The position numbers and the translations under genes are program-made. Positions 7,899 to 18,742 of a DNA stretch of 64,000 bases are shown in pieces. Source of the stretch: Deinococcus frigens DSM 12807 (lineage in GTDB: Bacteria; Deinococcota; Deinococci; Deinococcales; Deinococcaceae); contig NZ_JNIW01000004.1 of the NCBI RefSeq assembly GCF_000701425.1, positions 61,040 through 125,039 of the forward strand, in the 5' to 3' direction. The notes beneath the pieces were generated by a model. It did not search any database, had not been told where the DNA came from, and saw only the letters and a list, made by a program, of their open reading frames with translations. How positions within the stretch are numbered: the stretch's first letter is position 1; each line of letters begins with the position of its first letter.

Positions 7899-9083
7899 TC
7901 ACGCTTGCTTTCGCAGCAAAATACTTTTCAGGTACAAACTTTCGGGCACGCTCAGCAACTGCGGGTGATCGGCGGGCTGGTAGGTCACGGCCACCACCTC
8001 GGCGTCGCAATCGGCCTCGGCGGCGGCCACGCGGGCGGCGTCCAACAGGTCATCCACCCGGATATAATGGGCGCAGGTGCTGACCATCAGGTGGCCGCCA
8101 GTTTCCAGCATCCGCAGGGCGTGGGCCGCGCCGTCGGTGAAGATGCGCTTGGCGCGCGGCACGTCGTCGCGCCGCTTGGCCAGGGTGGGCGGGTCCAGCA
8201 CGGCGGCCCCGAAGGTGCGTTTCTCGCGCTCCAGCGCGGCCAGCACTTCCAGCGCGTCGCCCCAGCGCACGCCCACGTTGCTGTTGACGCCGTTGCCCCG
8301 CGCGGCCCCCTCCAGCGCGGCCAGGGCCACCTGATCCCTGTCCACCGCCACGCTCTTTGCGCCAGCCTTCGCCGCGTGCAGGCTGAAGCCCCCGGTGTAC
8401 GAGTACACGTCCAGAAATCCTGCGCCGGGCCGCACCAGGGAGCGCATCAGGCGGCGGTTGTCGCGCTGGTCCAGAAAGAAGCCGGTCTTCTGGGCATCCA
8501 TCGGCGCAAAATGCAGGGCCAGGTCATCCTCGTGGAATTCGACGCGCTCCAGCACCTCGCCCCACAGCGGCCCGGCCACCATGCCCAGCCCCTCCCGCCG
8601 CCGCTCGCCGGTGTCGCTGCGCTCATAGGCGCTGGCGGCCCCGGTGACCTCGCGCAGGGCTTTCAGGATCAGGTCACGGTGACGCTCGGCCCCGGCGTTG
8701 CGGAGCTGGACGGCCAGCACATCCCCGAACTGATCGGCCACCACCCCCGGCAGCCCGTCGGCCTCGGCGTAGACGGCGCGCACGGCGTTGGTGTTCAGGA
8801 CGCGGCCCTCGCGGCGGATCAGGGCGGCCCTCACGCGGGCCCGGTAGAACTTCAGGTCCACCTCTTCCCGCTGCCAGGTCAGCAGGCGCAGCGGCGTCGC
8901 GCCGTCCGGGTTGAAGTAGCCGCGCGCGATCACCTTGCCGCCGGGGCCTTTGACGTCCACCACCTCGCCGGGTGCGATTCCGGCGTCGGCGTCGGCGATA
9001 TCGCCCGAATGTCCAAAGGGGTAGCGGCCCGCAATACGCCGGACGGCGGTGGGCTGAAGGGTGACGGAGGCGGACTTCTTCAT
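7899..9083 (-). CDS. Class I SAM-dependent rRNA methyltransferase (RlmI-like)
   Basis: A 394-residue protein with an N-terminal PUA-like domain (residues 1-75), a linking EEHAD-type region, and a C-terminal Rossmann methyltransferase. The SAM motif is LDVYSYTGGFSLHAAKAGA (near residue 205), with motif IV LDPPTLAK. A Cys in MVSTCAHY is placed like the catalytic Cys of m5C methyltransferases. RlmI methylates 23S rRNA at m5C1962 in E. coli; the same target is likely. The start at 9083 is supported by TAGCCT (9091-9096, reverse strand) 7 nt upstream, a leaderless arrangement. The longer frame to 9194 would be low-complexity. Confidence 0.85.
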   Translation of the reverse strand: MKKSASVTLQPTAVRRIAGRYPFGHSGDIADADAGIAPGEVVDVKGPGGKVIARGYFNPDGATPLRLLTWQREEVDLKFYRARVRAALIRREGRVLNTNAVRAVYAEADGLPGVVADQFGDVLAVQLRNAGAERHRDLILKALREVTGAASAYERSDTGERRREGLGMVAGPLWGEVLERVEFHEDDLALHFAPMDAQKTGFFLDQRDNRRLMRSLVRPGAGFLDVYSYTGGFSLHAAKAGAKSVAVDRDQVALAALEGAARGNGVNSNVGVRWGDALEVLAALEREKRTFGAAVLDPPTLAKRRDDVPRAKRIFTDGAAHALRMLETGGHLMVSTCAHYIRVDDLLDAARVAAAEADCDAEVVAVTYQPADHPQLLSVPESLYLKSILLRKQA

Positions 9084-9217
9084 GGGGGTCAGGCTAACGG
9101 ATGCGGGAGAGGACCAATGGGCGGCGGGGAAGCGGGGCGGGAATTTGAACGTTTGCTCCCCCTCGCCCTGGGTGCGAGGGCCGTTCCCGCCCATCCCCTC
9201 CGCGCTAGCCTGTGCCC

Positions 9218-9544
9218 ATGCCTGACCCCGCCGTGCCTGACCCCGCCGTGACTTTCCCCGCGCCCCGGCGCATTCCCTACCCCGGCGGCTGCGTGCTGGA
9301 ACCCGGCCCCTTCGCGCTGGATTACCTGCTGAAATGGCCTGCCAGCCTCATGGTCAAGGGAAAGCTCTACCCCGAGCAGCCCGTCTACCCGCTGATCCGC
9401 GAACTGCTGGCCGATCCGGCGGCGCACGGCCTGACCCTGCCCGAAGCCCAGGCCGCGCGGGACCGTTTTCTGGAGCTGGCCGGGCAGGCGCTGGAGGCCG
9501 AGGGCGGGGACCGCCGCTGGCTGGAACGGGAGTTCGGGCGCTGA
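9218..9544 (+). CDS. Hypothetical protein (108 aa)
   Basis: A small soluble protein of unknown function. It begins with a repeated [10 protein letters not shown] (an exact 15-bp tandem duplication in DNA), then a folded region with a conserved-looking core ([20 protein letters not shown]) and C-terminal helices. ATG 9218 is chosen over GTG 9212 because TAGCCT at 9206-9211 lies 6 nt upstream, a leaderless start. It ends directly before the MocR-type gene. No family recognised. Confidence 0.7.
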   Translation: MPDPAVPDPAVTFPAPRRIPYPGGCVLEPGPFALDYLLKWPASLMVKGKLYPEQPVYPLIRELLADPAAHGLTLPEAQAARDRFLELAGQALEAEGGDRRWLEREFGR

Positions 9545-10980
9545 GCGGGCGCGGGCCGTCTGGGGGCTGGAGTGATCTGGCCCTGACTGCGCCGCTGCCC
9601 GGCGAGGCGCTGCACGCCCGGGTGGCCCGCACCCTGCGCGACGCCGTGACGGGCGGCTTGCTCCCCGAAGGCACGCGCCTGCCCGGTCACCGCCGCCTGG
9701 CCGGGGCGCTGGGCGTCTCGCGCAATACGCTGGTGGACGCTGTGGCGGGCCTGCAAGCCGAGGGCTACCTGCGTGTGCAGGGCCGCAGCGGCACGGTGGT
9801 CTGCCTGCCCACCCCGCTTCCCGAAGCCCCGCAGCCGCTGACGGACCTGCCCCTCAGTGCCTGGGCCACCCGCGCGCTGGCAGGCGGCGTGCATGACGCG
9901 GAGGGCGAGTATGCCGTGGACTTCCGCGTGGGCCAGCCGGTGCCGGAGCTGTACCCGGAAGCGGCCTGGACGGCGGCGCTGGCCCGGCAGGCGGGGCGAC
10001 TCGGCAGGCGGACGGAGGGCGGCCAAGTCTCGGACCCGCTGGGACCGCTGGAGACCCGCCGCGCCCTGTCGGCCTACCTGAATGCGGCGCGTGGCGCGCG
10101 GGTCACGCCCGAGATGGTGATGCTCACGGGCGGCACGCAGTCCGCGCTGGACGCCCTGGCCCGCGTGTTTCTGGAGTCCGGGCGGGTGGCGGCGGTGGAG
10201 GATCCCACCTACCCCGGCGCGCGGGCGGCGCTGGCGGCCACCGGGGCGGCGGTGGTCCCGGTGGCGGTGGACCGTGACGGACTTCAGCCCCGGCTTTTGC
10301 CCCCGCAGGCCACGCTGCTGTATCTGACCCCCGGCTGCCAGTATCCCACCGGCGTGACCCTGGGGGCCGTCCGCCGCGCCGAACTCGTGGCCTGGGCGCG
10401 GCGCGGCAACGCCTTTATTCTGGAAGACGACTACGCCGCCGACCTGCACCACACGGGCCGCCCGCTGCCCGTCATGCAGGGCCTGGCCCCGGACCGCGTG
10501 ATCTTGCTGGGCAGCTTCAGCAAGAGCTTGGCCCCGGCCACCCGCAGCGGTTTTCTGGCGGCCCCGCCCCCGGTGCTGCGCGTGCTGGCCCGCACCCGCC
10601 CGCTCACAGACCGCGCCCCCGGCACGCTGGACGCCCTGGCCCTGGCCGATGTGCTGGACTCCGGGGCCTACGGGCGGCACCTGCGCCGGGCGCGGCAGCT
10701 TCTGGCCCACCGGCAGGAGGTGCTGCTCCAGGTGCTGGGTGAGTGGTTGCCCGACTGGACCCCGTGGGGCGTGGCCTCCGGGCTGCACGTCTATGTCCAC
10801 CTGCCGGAAGGGCTGACCGGGGCGCAGGCGGTGGGGGCGGCGGCGCGGCGCGGGGTGGCGCTCTCGCCCGTGACGCCCCTCTCGGCGCTGGGGGCACAGG
10901 CCGCCGTGCTGCTGGCCTTTGCCCACCTGTCGCCCGACACCATCCGGCAAGGCATCCGGCGGCTGGCGTCCTCGCCGTGA
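9541..10980 (+). CDS. MocR/PdxR-type GntR regulator with aminotransferase domain
   Basis: Residues 15-85 are a GntR winged helix ([33 protein letters not shown]), and residues 110-475 are a fold-type I PLP aminotransferase domain. The PLP lysine is in [16 protein letters not shown] and the Asp in [10 protein letters not shown]. MocR proteins use PLP or its aldimine to control PLP synthesis, GABA or taurine genes. No canonical ATG, GTG or TTG opens the frame in a sensible place: an in-frame CTG at 9541 overlaps the previous stop (CTGA), and a GTG at 9622 would cut into the HTH. The start is therefore uncertain. Confidence 0.8.
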   Translation: MSGRGPSGGWSDLALTAPLPGEALHARVARTLRDAVTGGLLPEGTRLPGHRRLAGALGVSRNTLVDAVAGLQAEGYLRVQGRSGTVVCLPTPLPEAPQPLTDLPLSAWATRALAGGVHDAEGEYAVDFRVGQPVPELYPEAAWTAALARQAGRLGRRTEGGQVSDPLGPLETRRALSAYLNAARGARVTPEMVMLTGGTQSALDALARVFLESGRVAAVEDPTYPGARAALAATGAAVVPVAVDRDGLQPRLLPPQATLLYLTPGCQYPTGVTLGAVRRAELVAWARRGNAFILEDDYAADLHHTGRPLPVMQGLAPDRVILLGSFSKSLAPATRSGFLAAPPPVLRVLARTRPLTDRAPGTLDALALADVLDSGAYGRHLRRARQLLAHRQEVLLQVLGEWLPDWTPWGVASGLHVYVHLPEGLTGAQAVGAAARRGVALSPVTPLSALGAQAAVLLAFAHLSPDTIRQGIRRLASSP

Positions 10981-11069
10981 CCCCCCCAGCAGGCTCCCCC
11001 CGGCGGAGTGTGATTTCCCTGTCAAAGCTGCCGGGATTGACGTTCGGGATTGACGTTTACAGTGCGCCG

Positions 11070-11435
11070 ATGCGTTTGCTCGTCGTGGGGCTGGGGCTGG
11101 GGCTGGCCGCGTTGCCGTTGACCTCTGGCCTGCGCCTGGGATACGTGACCCTGACGCCCACCTCCATGTTCAACGCCACCGGCGAGAACAGGTACACCCT
11201 GCGCGCCTATGACCCGGATCAGGCGGTGGGCGTGCGCGGCTCCTGCAAGGTCAGCAGCGGCAGGGCCACCTTCCGCCCGACCGATCCCAAGGGCACCCAG
11301 AGTGCCGTTCAGGTCTGCCCCCAGGGCCAGTGGGGCCTGAACGTGCTGGGAGCGGGCGACGGTGGCAACTACACACTGACCACCGACCTGGAGAAGTTCA
11401 GCGGCACCATCGACATTGAAGAGGCGCGCAAGTAG
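11070..11435 (+). CDS. Secreted hypothetical protein
   Basis: 121 residues with an N-terminal signal peptide (MRLLVVGLGLGLAALPLTSG), then a small beta-rich domain with two Cys (GSCKVSS and VQVCPQGQ) that could form a disulfide. Start: TACAGT at 11058-11063 lies 6 nt before ATG, with TTGACG at 11037-11042 as -35, so a leaderless transcript is likely. Its TAG stop coincides with the left end of a small inverted-repeat element. Function unknown; probably envelope or extracellular. Confidence 0.75.
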   Translation: MRLLVVGLGLGLAALPLTSGLRLGYVTLTPTSMFNATGENRYTLRAYDPDQAVGVRGSCKVSSGRATFRPTDPKGTQSAVQVCPQGQWGLNVLGAGDGGNYTLTTDLEKFSGTIDIEEARK

Positions 11436-11560
11436 GGCATTTGTCAAAAGAGTTCTTCACTTTTGACCGAACGGAGTGAGTGAATTCTGCCGAGCATTTG
11501 GGAGAATGGAAGCATTGGGAGTCTCTTTTCCCGATGCTGTAATTCGGACAAATGCTCTAG
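11433..11560. repeat. MITE-like element, copy 1
   Basis: About 128 bp bounded by imperfect inverted ends: left TAGGGCATTTGTC, right GACAAATGCTCTA (its complement reads TAGAGCATTTGTC). An extra GAGCATTTG lies inside near 11490. No coding capacity. The left TAG is the stop codon of the preceding gene. A second element with the same ends is at 55199-55358; the interiors are unrelated by eye. Confidence 0.6.
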
Positions 11561-11564
11561 GATG

Positions 11565-11598
11565 CAAAAAGACCGGCAGGCCACTTGAATGGCCTGCC
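11565..11598 (-). terminator. Terminator of rpsT
   Basis: GGCAGGCCA...TGGCCTGCC stem, followed on the reverse strand by GGTCTTTTTGC. It lies about 30 bp after the S20 stop codon. Confidence 0.85.
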
Positions 11599-11626
11599 GA
11601 TCTGGGTTCTGGAAAGTGTAGGAGCT

Positions 11627-11914
11627 TCAGCCCTGCTGCGCGCCTTCCTGGGCGGCTCTGGCCTTGTTGATGGCCTTGGCCAGGCGGCTCTTCTTGCGCG
11701 CGGCGGTGTTCTTGTGCAGGGTGCTGCCCTTGGCGGCCTTGTCGATTAGGCTCTCAGCCTTGCTCTGGGCGGCGGCCAGGTCGTCGGTGCCGTTCACGGC
11801 GGCCAGCGCCTTTTTGGTAAAGGTCTTGATGGTGCTCTTGCGGCTGCGGTTGATCATGCGCCTCTTGAGGCTCTGGCGGTGGCGCTTCTGAGCGGACTTG
11901 TGACGTAATGCCAT
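11627..11914 (-). CDS. rpsT: 30S ribosomal protein S20
   Basis: 95 residues of the S20 family: N-terminal basic [19 protein letters not shown], then [12 protein letters not shown] and a C-terminal [16 protein letters not shown] helix, matching S20 length and pattern. It binds 16S rRNA early in 30S assembly. It has a Shine-Dalgarno (AAGGAG), a long leader, and its own promoter and terminator, so it is expressed as a single gene. Unlike most neighbours it is not leaderless. Confidence 0.97.
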   Translation of the reverse strand: MALRHKSAQKRHRQSLKRRMINRSRKSTIKTFTKKALAAVNGTDDLAAAQSKAESLIDKAAKGSTLHKNTAARKKSRLAKAINKARAAQEGAQQG

Positions 11915-12070
11915 GTTCTTGCTCCTTGTTCTCCCGCGTGTTCTGCGGGGCGGTTCCCCGGTGTGGGGAACTCGTGGCGTTCAGAAGGCTCTGAACCTGC
12001 TGCACGCACCGGGGCGAGGTCACGCTGGACCATCTCCGCCGGGCTGCCTCCTGTTAAAGACAACCTCGTG

Positions 12071-12099
12071 ACTATACGCGCTCCGGGGGCGCTGGGCAA
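12071..12099 (-). promoter_or_regulatory. Promoter of rpsT
   Basis: On the reverse strand TTGCCC (12099-12094), a 17-bp spacer and TATAGT (12076-12071). It yields a leader of roughly 150 nt before the S20 ATG, long enough for leader-based control. It lies back-to-back with the -10 of recX (12104-12109). Confidence 0.75.
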
Positions 12100-12115
12100 G
12101 CCTTAAACTAGTTGG

Positions 12116-12664
12116 ATGCGAAGCCGCCGCCCCCGCCCACCCGAAGGCGATCAGCCCACGCGCGAGGTCCGGCCCAAAACGCCCCAGGAACAGCGCGACG
12201 CCCTGCTGGCCTACGCCTTCCGCGCGCTGGGAGGCCGCGCGCTAACCGGGGCCGAGTTGCGCGGCAAGCTGGAACGCCGCAGCGACAACCCCGAACTGAT
12301 CGAGGAGGTGCTGAAGCGCGTGCAGGAGCTGGGCTATCAGAACGATGAACAGGTGGCCCAGATCGAGGGTAAGCGGCGCGGCGTGGGCGGCTTCCGGGTG
12401 CGCCAGACCCTCAAGCGCCGGGGCGTCACCGAGGAGTTGATTCAGGACACCCTGGAAGCCCGTGACCCCGATCAGGAGCGCGCTGAGGCGCTGGAAATCC
12501 TGGAACGCCGCTGGCCCGCCCTGGCCCGTAAGAAGGACCCGAAGGCCAGTGCCTACGCATTCCTGGCCCGCCGGGGTTACGGCGGGGACGCCATCTGGCC
12601 CGCCATTCGCGAATTGAGCGGGCGAACGGCAGAGGAGGAAGACTCTGAGGTGCAGGAGGAGTGA
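12116..12664 (+). CDS. recX: Regulatory protein RecX
   Basis: 182 residues. After an unstructured basic N-terminus, three RecX-type helical repeats are visible: [20 protein letters not shown], then [17 protein letters not shown], then [20 protein letters not shown], with the C-terminal [20 protein letters not shown]. RecX inhibits and modulates RecA filaments, which matters in a radiation-resistant genus; D. radiodurans RecX is known to repress RecA activity. Leaderless start: TAAACT at 12104-12109, 6 nt before ATG. Confidence 0.9.
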   Translation: MRSRRPRPPEGDQPTREVRPKTPQEQRDALLAYAFRALGGRALTGAELRGKLERRSDNPELIEEVLKRVQELGYQNDEQVAQIEGKRRGVGGFRVRQTLKRRGVTEELIQDTLEARDPDQERAEALEILERRWPALARKKDPKASAYAFLARRGYGGDAIWPAIRELSGRTAEEEDSEVQEE

Positions 12665-12687
12665 TCCGCCGCGTCCGGCACCTTGCC

Positions 12688-12716
12688 TTGACACCCCACA
12701 GAGCGGCGGATAAACT
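12688..12716 (+). promoter_or_regulatory. Promoter of tRNA-Pro
   Basis: Perfect TTGACA (12688-12693), 17-bp spacer, TAAACT (12711-12716), about 60 nt before the tRNA. Confidence 0.8.
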
Positions 12717-12776
12717 GCCGGACGCACTTGAAACGCTGTGTGGCCCTCCGTGGTCCCAGCGCCGCAGGAGCCGTGG

Positions 12777-12853
12777 CGGGGCGTAGCGCAGCTTGGTAGC
12801 GCACGTCGTTCGGGACGACGGGGTCGAAGGTTCGAATCCTTTCGCCCCGACCA
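12777..12853 (+). tRNA. tRNA-Pro (CGG)
   Basis: A 77-nt cloverleaf with encoded CCA. Acceptor CGGGGCG pairs with CGCCCCG, beginning with C1 typical of proline tRNAs. Anticodon loop TTCGGGA gives CGG. T-arm GGTTCGAATCC. Confidence 0.95.
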
Positions 12854-12865
12854 CGCAGAGAAGTG

Positions 12866-12893
12866 ACCTCCCCGCTGTGGGAGGTTTTCTTTT
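12866..12893 (+). terminator. Terminator of tRNA-Pro
   Basis: ACCTCCC-CGCTGT-GGGAGGT stem, then TTTCTTTT, directly after the tRNA. Confidence 0.85.
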
Positions 12894-12915
12894 GGCCCTC
12901 TCTCTGGAGCATTCC

Positions 12916-13635
12916 ATGCGCGTCTTTGCCATCGCCGATCTGCATCTGGCCTACGTGACCCCCAAGCCCATGACGGTCTTCGGGCCGCAGTGGGCCGGGC
13001 ATCCGGGGGCCATCTATGACCGCTGGCGCGAGACCGTGCGCCCCGGCGATCTGGTGCTGCTGCCCGGCGACCTGTCGTGGGCCATGCGCCTGCCCGACGC
13101 CATGACCGATCTGGCGGGGGTGGCCGGGCTGCCCGGCACCAAAGTGCTGCTGCGCGGCAACCACGACTACTGGTGGCCCACGCCGTCCAAGCTGCGCGCG
13201 GCGCTGCCCCCCGGCATGCTGGCGGTTCACAACGACGCTGTGCGCGTGGCCGATTCAAAGGGTGTGGGAGTGGTGGTCTGCGGCTCGCGCGGCTGGACCA
13301 CGCCGGGCTACGAGGCGCTGAACGCCGAGGACGCGCGCCTGCTGGACCGCGAGGCGCAGCGGCTGACCCTCAGCGTGGAGGCGGCGGGGAAGCTGCGGCA
13401 GCCGGGCGATCATTTTTTGATGATGCTGCACTATCCGCCCGCCTCGGCCCCGTACCCGCCCAATCCACTGACCGCCGTGATCGAGGCGGCGCGGCCCGAA
13501 CTGATCGTCTACGGCCACCTGCACGGCGTTCCTGTCGAGAAATCCATGCGGCATGTGAACGGCATTCCCGCGCATCTGGTGGCGGCGGACGGCCTGAAAT
13601 TCACGCCGAAGCTGCTGCTGGATACCGGCGACTAA
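12916..13635 (+). CDS. Metallophosphoesterase
   Basis: A 239-residue calcineurin-like phosphoesterase. All motifs are present in order: D-x-H (IADLHLAY), GD (LLPGDLSW), GNHD (RGNHDYWW), His in MMLHYPP, and GHLH (YGHLHG), enough to bind two metals. The DYWW variant after GNHD is typical of a bacterial subfamily with unidentified substrate. ATG 12916 has GGAG 7 nt upstream. Its stop overlaps the stop of the convergent phosphoesterase gene by 4 bp. Soluble; substrate unknown. Confidence 0.88.
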   Translation: MRVFAIADLHLAYVTPKPMTVFGPQWAGHPGAIYDRWRETVRPGDLVLLPGDLSWAMRLPDAMTDLAGVAGLPGTKVLLRGNHDYWWPTPSKLRAALPPGMLAVHNDAVRVADSKGVGVVVCGSRGWTTPGYEALNAEDARLLDREAQRLTLSVEAAGKLRQPGDHFLMMLHYPPASAPYPPNPLTAVIEAARPELIVYGHLHGVPVEKSMRHVNGIPAHLVAADGLKFTPKLLLDTGD

Positions 13636-14357
13636 CCCTCCACCCATTCGTCCGCCAGCCAGCGGGCATGCGGCATGTCCGAGCCGAGGATGCCCCCTTT
13701 GAGCGTGGCCAGATCGTAGGCCACGCGGCGGAACGTCACGCTCCAGCTCTGATCCACACGGTCCAGCAGCAGGTATTCGGCGTGGGCCAGATTGACGTAT
13801 CGCTCGCCCCGCTTCTCGAAGGGCAGACCCACGCTGCCGGGGTTGAGCAGTCGCCAGCCGTCCAGCGTCCGCAGCAATGGCTGGTGCGTGTGGCCGCCGA
13901 TCCAAATGGACTGCTGTCCGTACCCGGCGCGCAACTCTTGCAACCGCTCTGCCGGTGTTGCGGCGTCCAGCACCTCGTCGTCTTTTTCAGGGCTGCCGTG
14001 GAAGCACAGCAGGTCATCCAGCGCCACCGTCGGAACAAGGGTTCGGAGGATGTCGTGCTCGGCCCCCGTCAACTGGGCCGCGCTCCATTGACCGACGTCG
14101 TGAATCTCCTGCTCGTCGGGCAATCCGCGCGTCTTGAGGGGCCGGGGAGCTTCGAGCGTCTCCCGGTCCGCATTGCCGCGCACCACCGGGCAGTCCAGCG
14201 CGGCCACCAACTGAAGGCACTCGCGCGGCCACGCGCCGTCCATCGCCACGTCGCCCAGGCAGACCAGCACGTCAGGAGAATGCGCGTCTATATCGGCCAG
14301 GGCCGCCGTCAGCGCGGGCAGGTTGCCGTGGACATCACCGAAGATTGCCAGCCGCAT
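13632..14357 (-). CDS. Metallophosphoesterase, YfcE/DevT-like
   Basis: 241 residues with calcineurin-like motifs: FGDVHGN (residues 6-12), [14 protein letters not shown] (GN-D variant in place of GNHD), FHGSP and GGHTHQP. The replacement of the GNHE/D His by Ala is common in this subfamily, where the first shell is somewhat altered. C-terminal segment closes the fold ([10 protein letters not shown]). Leaderless start: TATGCT on the reverse strand (14369-14364), 6 nt before ATG. Converges with the previous phosphoesterase; both have unknown in vivo substrates. Confidence 0.85.
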   Translation of the reverse strand: MRLAIFGDVHGNLPALTAALADIDAHSPDVLVCLGDVAMDGAWPRECLQLVAALDCPVVRGNADRETLEAPRPLKTRGLPDEQEIHDVGQWSAAQLTGAEHDILRTLVPTVALDDLLCFHGSPEKDDEVLDAATPAERLQELRAGYGQQSIWIGGHTHQPLLRTLDGWRLLNPGSVGLPFEKRGERYVNLAHAEYLLLDRVDQSWSVTFRRVAYDLATLKGGILGSDMPHARWLADEWVEG

Positions 14358-14435
14358 GACCGCAGCATACGGAAGGGAGGGTTAGAGTTGAGCCTGTCCG
14401 TTTCACCGTCCAATCCCGTTTCAAAAGGAGAACCC

Positions 14436-16106
<1,671 letters not shown>

Positions 16107-16174
16107 GCGCCATGCTAAAGGGGCAGACGGTCCCCTGCCCCTGTCTGCCTGGGCCGAGTTGCCCTTGCTGATGC

Positions 16175-17194
16175 TCAGCGCTCGCCCACCACCAGCGTCA
16201 CGTCCTGTTCCTGACCGCCGCGCAGGATGCGGGCGCTGAGGCTCTGCCCAGCGCGTTCGCGGATACGCCACAGCAACTCCGGCGGACGGCGCACGGCTTC
16301 ATGGTCCAGCGACAGCAACACGTCGCCCACCAGTAATCCGGCCTGCGCGGCGGGACTGCCCTCTTCTACACTCACGACGGTCAGGCCGACTCTGCCGCCC
16401 TGATCCCAGCGGCCCCGGCCTCCCCAGGTTCCACGTTCCCAGCCGCCGCGTCCACGTCCGCCGCCCCAGCCCTCACGGCCCCGGCCCTCCCGGCCCTGGC
16501 TCCGGCCTCCGCGCGGGGGCTGCGTTTCGGTACTGGCCTCTTCTTTCTCCTTGGCGGGGAACATCACGGGCTGGGTAGCAATCCCCAGATAGCCGCGTGG
16601 CACGCGCCCGGTGCGGCCCAGTAGGTCGGCCACCTTCATGGCGCGCCCGGCAGGCACGGCCAGCAGTTCGCCGCGCGACACGCCGGCATTCAGCACGCCC
16701 ACCAGGCCGCCCCGCGCATCTATTAGCGCCCCACCGCTGACCCCCCGGAACGGAGCCGCGCCGCTGGGCAACCAGCCGCTGGAGCGCTGCCCACGTTCTG
16801 GAGCGTCACCCTCTGCTGGATTGGCTGTGGCCTGCCTCTCCATCATACCCAGCGTGGCCTGGACCCCGTGCTGTGGACGGCCCACCGCCAGCAGCAGTTC
16901 ACCCACCCGCAGGCCCTCGCTGGCGCTCAGGGCAGACAGCTTCAGCCCATCCACCTTGAGCAGCGCCAGATCGCTGGACGGGTCGCGGCCCGCCACCGTG
17001 GCGCTCATTTCGCGCCCATCGTGGGTCATGACCGTGACCTCATCGCCGTGCAGCACATGGGCCACCGTCAGGACCAGGCCGTCGCCGACCACCGTGCCGC
17101 TGATGGGCCGCTCGGCCCGGACAGAAACGATGCTCTTGGACACGGCCTCAACCGCGTCCGCCATAGTGTTCGATAAATCAGAAAAGTTCGTCAT
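16175..17194 (-). CDS. HtrA-like serine protease with PDZ domain, no signal peptide
   Basis: 339 residues from ATG 17194 (another ATG at 17200). Trypsin-like domain with the catalytic triad His46 (TVAHVLHG), Asp75 (SSDLALL) and Ser153 (GVSGGAL). A Gly/Arg-rich linker at about 227-268 (RGG, GRG and GWGG repeats) precedes the bulk of a PDZ domain ([21 protein letters not shown]). HtrA/DegP proteases are normally exported, but here no signal peptide or TM anchor is seen, implying a cytoplasmic enzyme or a non-classical route. RGG segments often bind nucleic acid. Followed by the LuxR-type regulator. Confidence 0.85.
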   Translation of the reverse strand: MTNFSDLSNTMADAVEAVSKSIVSVRAERPISGTVVGDGLVLTVAHVLHGDEVTVMTHDGREMSATVAGRDPSSDLALLKVDGLKLSALSASEGLRVGELLLAVGRPQHGVQATLGMMERQATANPAEGDAPERGQRSSGWLPSGAAPFRGVSGGALIDARGGLVGVLNAGVSRGELLAVPAGRAMKVADLLGRTGRVPRGYLGIATQPVMFPAKEKEEASTETQPPRGGRSQGREGRGREGWGGGRGRGGWERGTWGGRGRWDQGGRVGLTVVSVEEGSPAAQAGLLVGDVLLSLDHEAVRRPPELLWRIRERAGQSLSARILRGGQEQDVTLVVGER

Positions 17195-17297
17195 GCCCAT
17201 ATGCTGCGCTTCGGGCCAGCAATGCGCGCCGGGCGAACGGTGGGGGCGTGCCCCTGGCCGAATGGGGGAGGGGGAGAATTGCGCAAAGTCGGAAGGC

Positions 17298-17345
17298 AAA
17301 CCCCTCAGCCTGCTTCGCAGCCAGCTCTTCTCAAGGGGAGCCGAG
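17298..17345. repeat. Degenerate palindromic intergenic repeat, copy 1
   Basis: ACCCCTCAGCCTGCTTCGCAG...CTTCTCAAGGGGAG folds on itself. An imperfect inverted partner lies at 17396-17424 (GAGCTGCGGAGCAGAGGGGTT). Related sequences occur at 53967-54018 and 63584-63620, sharing the ACCCCTC...GGC/GCC...CCCCTC pattern. Probably a REP-like family. Confidence 0.5.
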
Positions 17346-17463
17346 AACGAATTTAACTTCCCTCGAGGGATGGGGTCTCGATGGGGCGGACTTGTAGAGC
17401 TGCGGAGCAGAGGGGTTAGGCCGTGGGAGCAGCTAAAAACCTCAGACCGCTAACATCTTCGCC

Positions 17464-17844
17464 ATGTCCCTGATCCTCTCCTTTCTAGGTGATACCTACG
17501 CCGTGTGTCAGCTTCCAGAAGACGCCGCCCCACCCGCCTGGGCCTTTGCAGGCGAGTTCTGGAGCGTGACCCGCGCCCCAGGCGAGCTGTCGGTGGTGTG
17601 TGCGGCGGCCAATGTGCCAGATGACGTGCGGGCCGAAAAGGAGTGGGCGGCGCTGCGCCTTCACGGCCCCTTCGAGTTCACGCTGACCGGCATCCTGGCC
17701 AGCGTGCTGAACCCGCTGCGGGACGCGGGCGTGGGCATCTTCGTCCTGTCCACCTTCGATACCGATTACGTGCTGGTGGCGCAATCGCGGCTGCCGGAGG
17801 CTGTCACGGTGTTGCGCGCGTCGGGGCATACGGTCATGGACTAG
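17464..17844 (+). CDS. ACT domain-containing protein
   Basis: 126 residues with two ACT-like halves, the second clear (FTLTGILASVLNPLRDAGVGIFVLSTFDTDYVL). This matches the small bacterial CASTOR/ACT_7-type family, thought to sense amino acids. Leaderless start: TAACAT at 17451-17456, 7 nt before ATG. Its 3' end overlaps the convergent GH16 gene by 11 bp. No catalytic domain; likely a stand-alone ligand-binding regulator. Confidence 0.8.
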   Translation: MSLILSFLGDTYAVCQLPEDAAPPAWAFAGEFWSVTRAPGELSVVCAAANVPDDVRAEKEWAALRLHGPFEFTLTGILASVLNPLRDAGVGIFVLSTFDTDYVLVAQSRLPEAVTVLRASGHTVMD

Positions 17845-18709
17845 GATTCTCCCTCCAGATCCGCACGTAATCGACTTTCATCACGCCGGGAAAGACCGTG
17901 CTGGCGTTCGGCGGGCCGGGCCACTGGCCGCCCACCGCCAGATTCAGCAGCAGGTAAAACGGCTGTTCGAAGACCCATTGGCGGTCCGCTGGTACATCGT
18001 CCGGCGTGACGCGGTGGTACGGCTGGCCGTCCAGCAGCCACACGATCTCCCGTGGCCGTTTGATGACGCCGAAGGTGTGGTAGCCGTCCGAAACAGCCTG
18101 GCCGAGTGATTTGCTGGCACTGATCCCCTTCGCGCCGGAATAGCCGGGGCCGTGGAGGGTGCCGTAGACCGTGTTCGGCTCGCGGCCCAGCCATTCCATA
18201 ATGTCGATCTCGCCGCCCTCCGGCCACCTGCCGCTCTGGCCCAGGCTCCAGAAGGCGGGCCAGAATCCGGCTCCGGGCGGCACCTGAATGCGCGCCTCGA
18301 TCCTGCCGTTGGTGAACGTCACCTTATTTCTGGTGGTCAGCCGCGCCGAGGTGTAGGCGCACGAATCGCCGTGCCAGCACGGAAGGTCTGCGGCGTTCCT
18401 CAGCGCGCGGATTTCAAGATGTCCCTGCCCGTCCAGCCGCACATTGGCTGTGTCGCGCGTGTAGAACTGGAGTTCCTCGTTGCCCCAGCCGTTCGCGGCG
18501 GCGTTGCCATAGTCGTAATTCCAGATGCGCCCGTCCGGCTGCGTGCCTGCCGCGCCGCCGAAGTCGTCCTGCCAGATCAGCGTCCAGGCGGGGTCAGGTG
18601 GCGTGGCCGGGAGGGGCAATGTTCGAGAGGCCCGTGCCGCACACGACAGCGAGAGGGTGCAGATCAGCCCCCACGTCACAGCGGTCTTTCCTCGTTCCAG
18701 GTTATTCAT
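17834..18709 (-). CDS. Secreted glycoside hydrolase family 16 (beta-glucanase)
   Basis: 291 residues. Signal peptide at 1-27 (VTWGLICTLSLSCAARA), with a Cys that might even serve as a lipobox variant but without a proper L-A-G-C. The GH16 jelly roll has the signature catalytic motif GEIDIMEW with nucleophile Glu167 and acid/base Glu172. NEELQFYT and GFWPAFWSLG are typical of bacterial laminarinases (endo-beta-1,3-glucanase). Extracellular; likely degrades algal or fungal beta-glucans. Convergent overlap with the ACT gene. Confidence 0.92.
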   Translation of the reverse strand: MNNLERGKTAVTWGLICTLSLSCAARASRTLPLPATPPDPAWTLIWQDDFGGAAGTQPDGRIWNYDYGNAAANGWGNEELQFYTRDTANVRLDGQGHLEIRALRNAADLPCWHGDSCAYTSARLTTRNKVTFTNGRIEARIQVPPGAGFWPAFWSLGQSGRWPEGGEIDIMEWLGREPNTVYGTLHGPGYSGAKGISASKSLGQAVSDGYHTFGVIKRPREIVWLLDGQPYHRVTPDDVPADRQWVFEQPFYLLLNLAVGGQWPGPPNASTVFPGVMKVDYVRIWRENPSP

Positions 18710-18742
18710 GCCCCTACTTTTCCAGAAAGTGGTGAGGCGTGT

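Noticed and set aside
9385..11025. 546-residue antisense frame opposite the MocR gene
   Set aside because: Arg/Gly/His-rich shadow of a clear aminotransferase-regulator gene.
13077..14435. Long upstream extension of the aldo/keto reductase frame
   Set aside because: It runs across both phosphoesterase genes with Arg/Gly-rich composition; the reductase begins at ATG 14436 with a strong Shine-Dalgarno.
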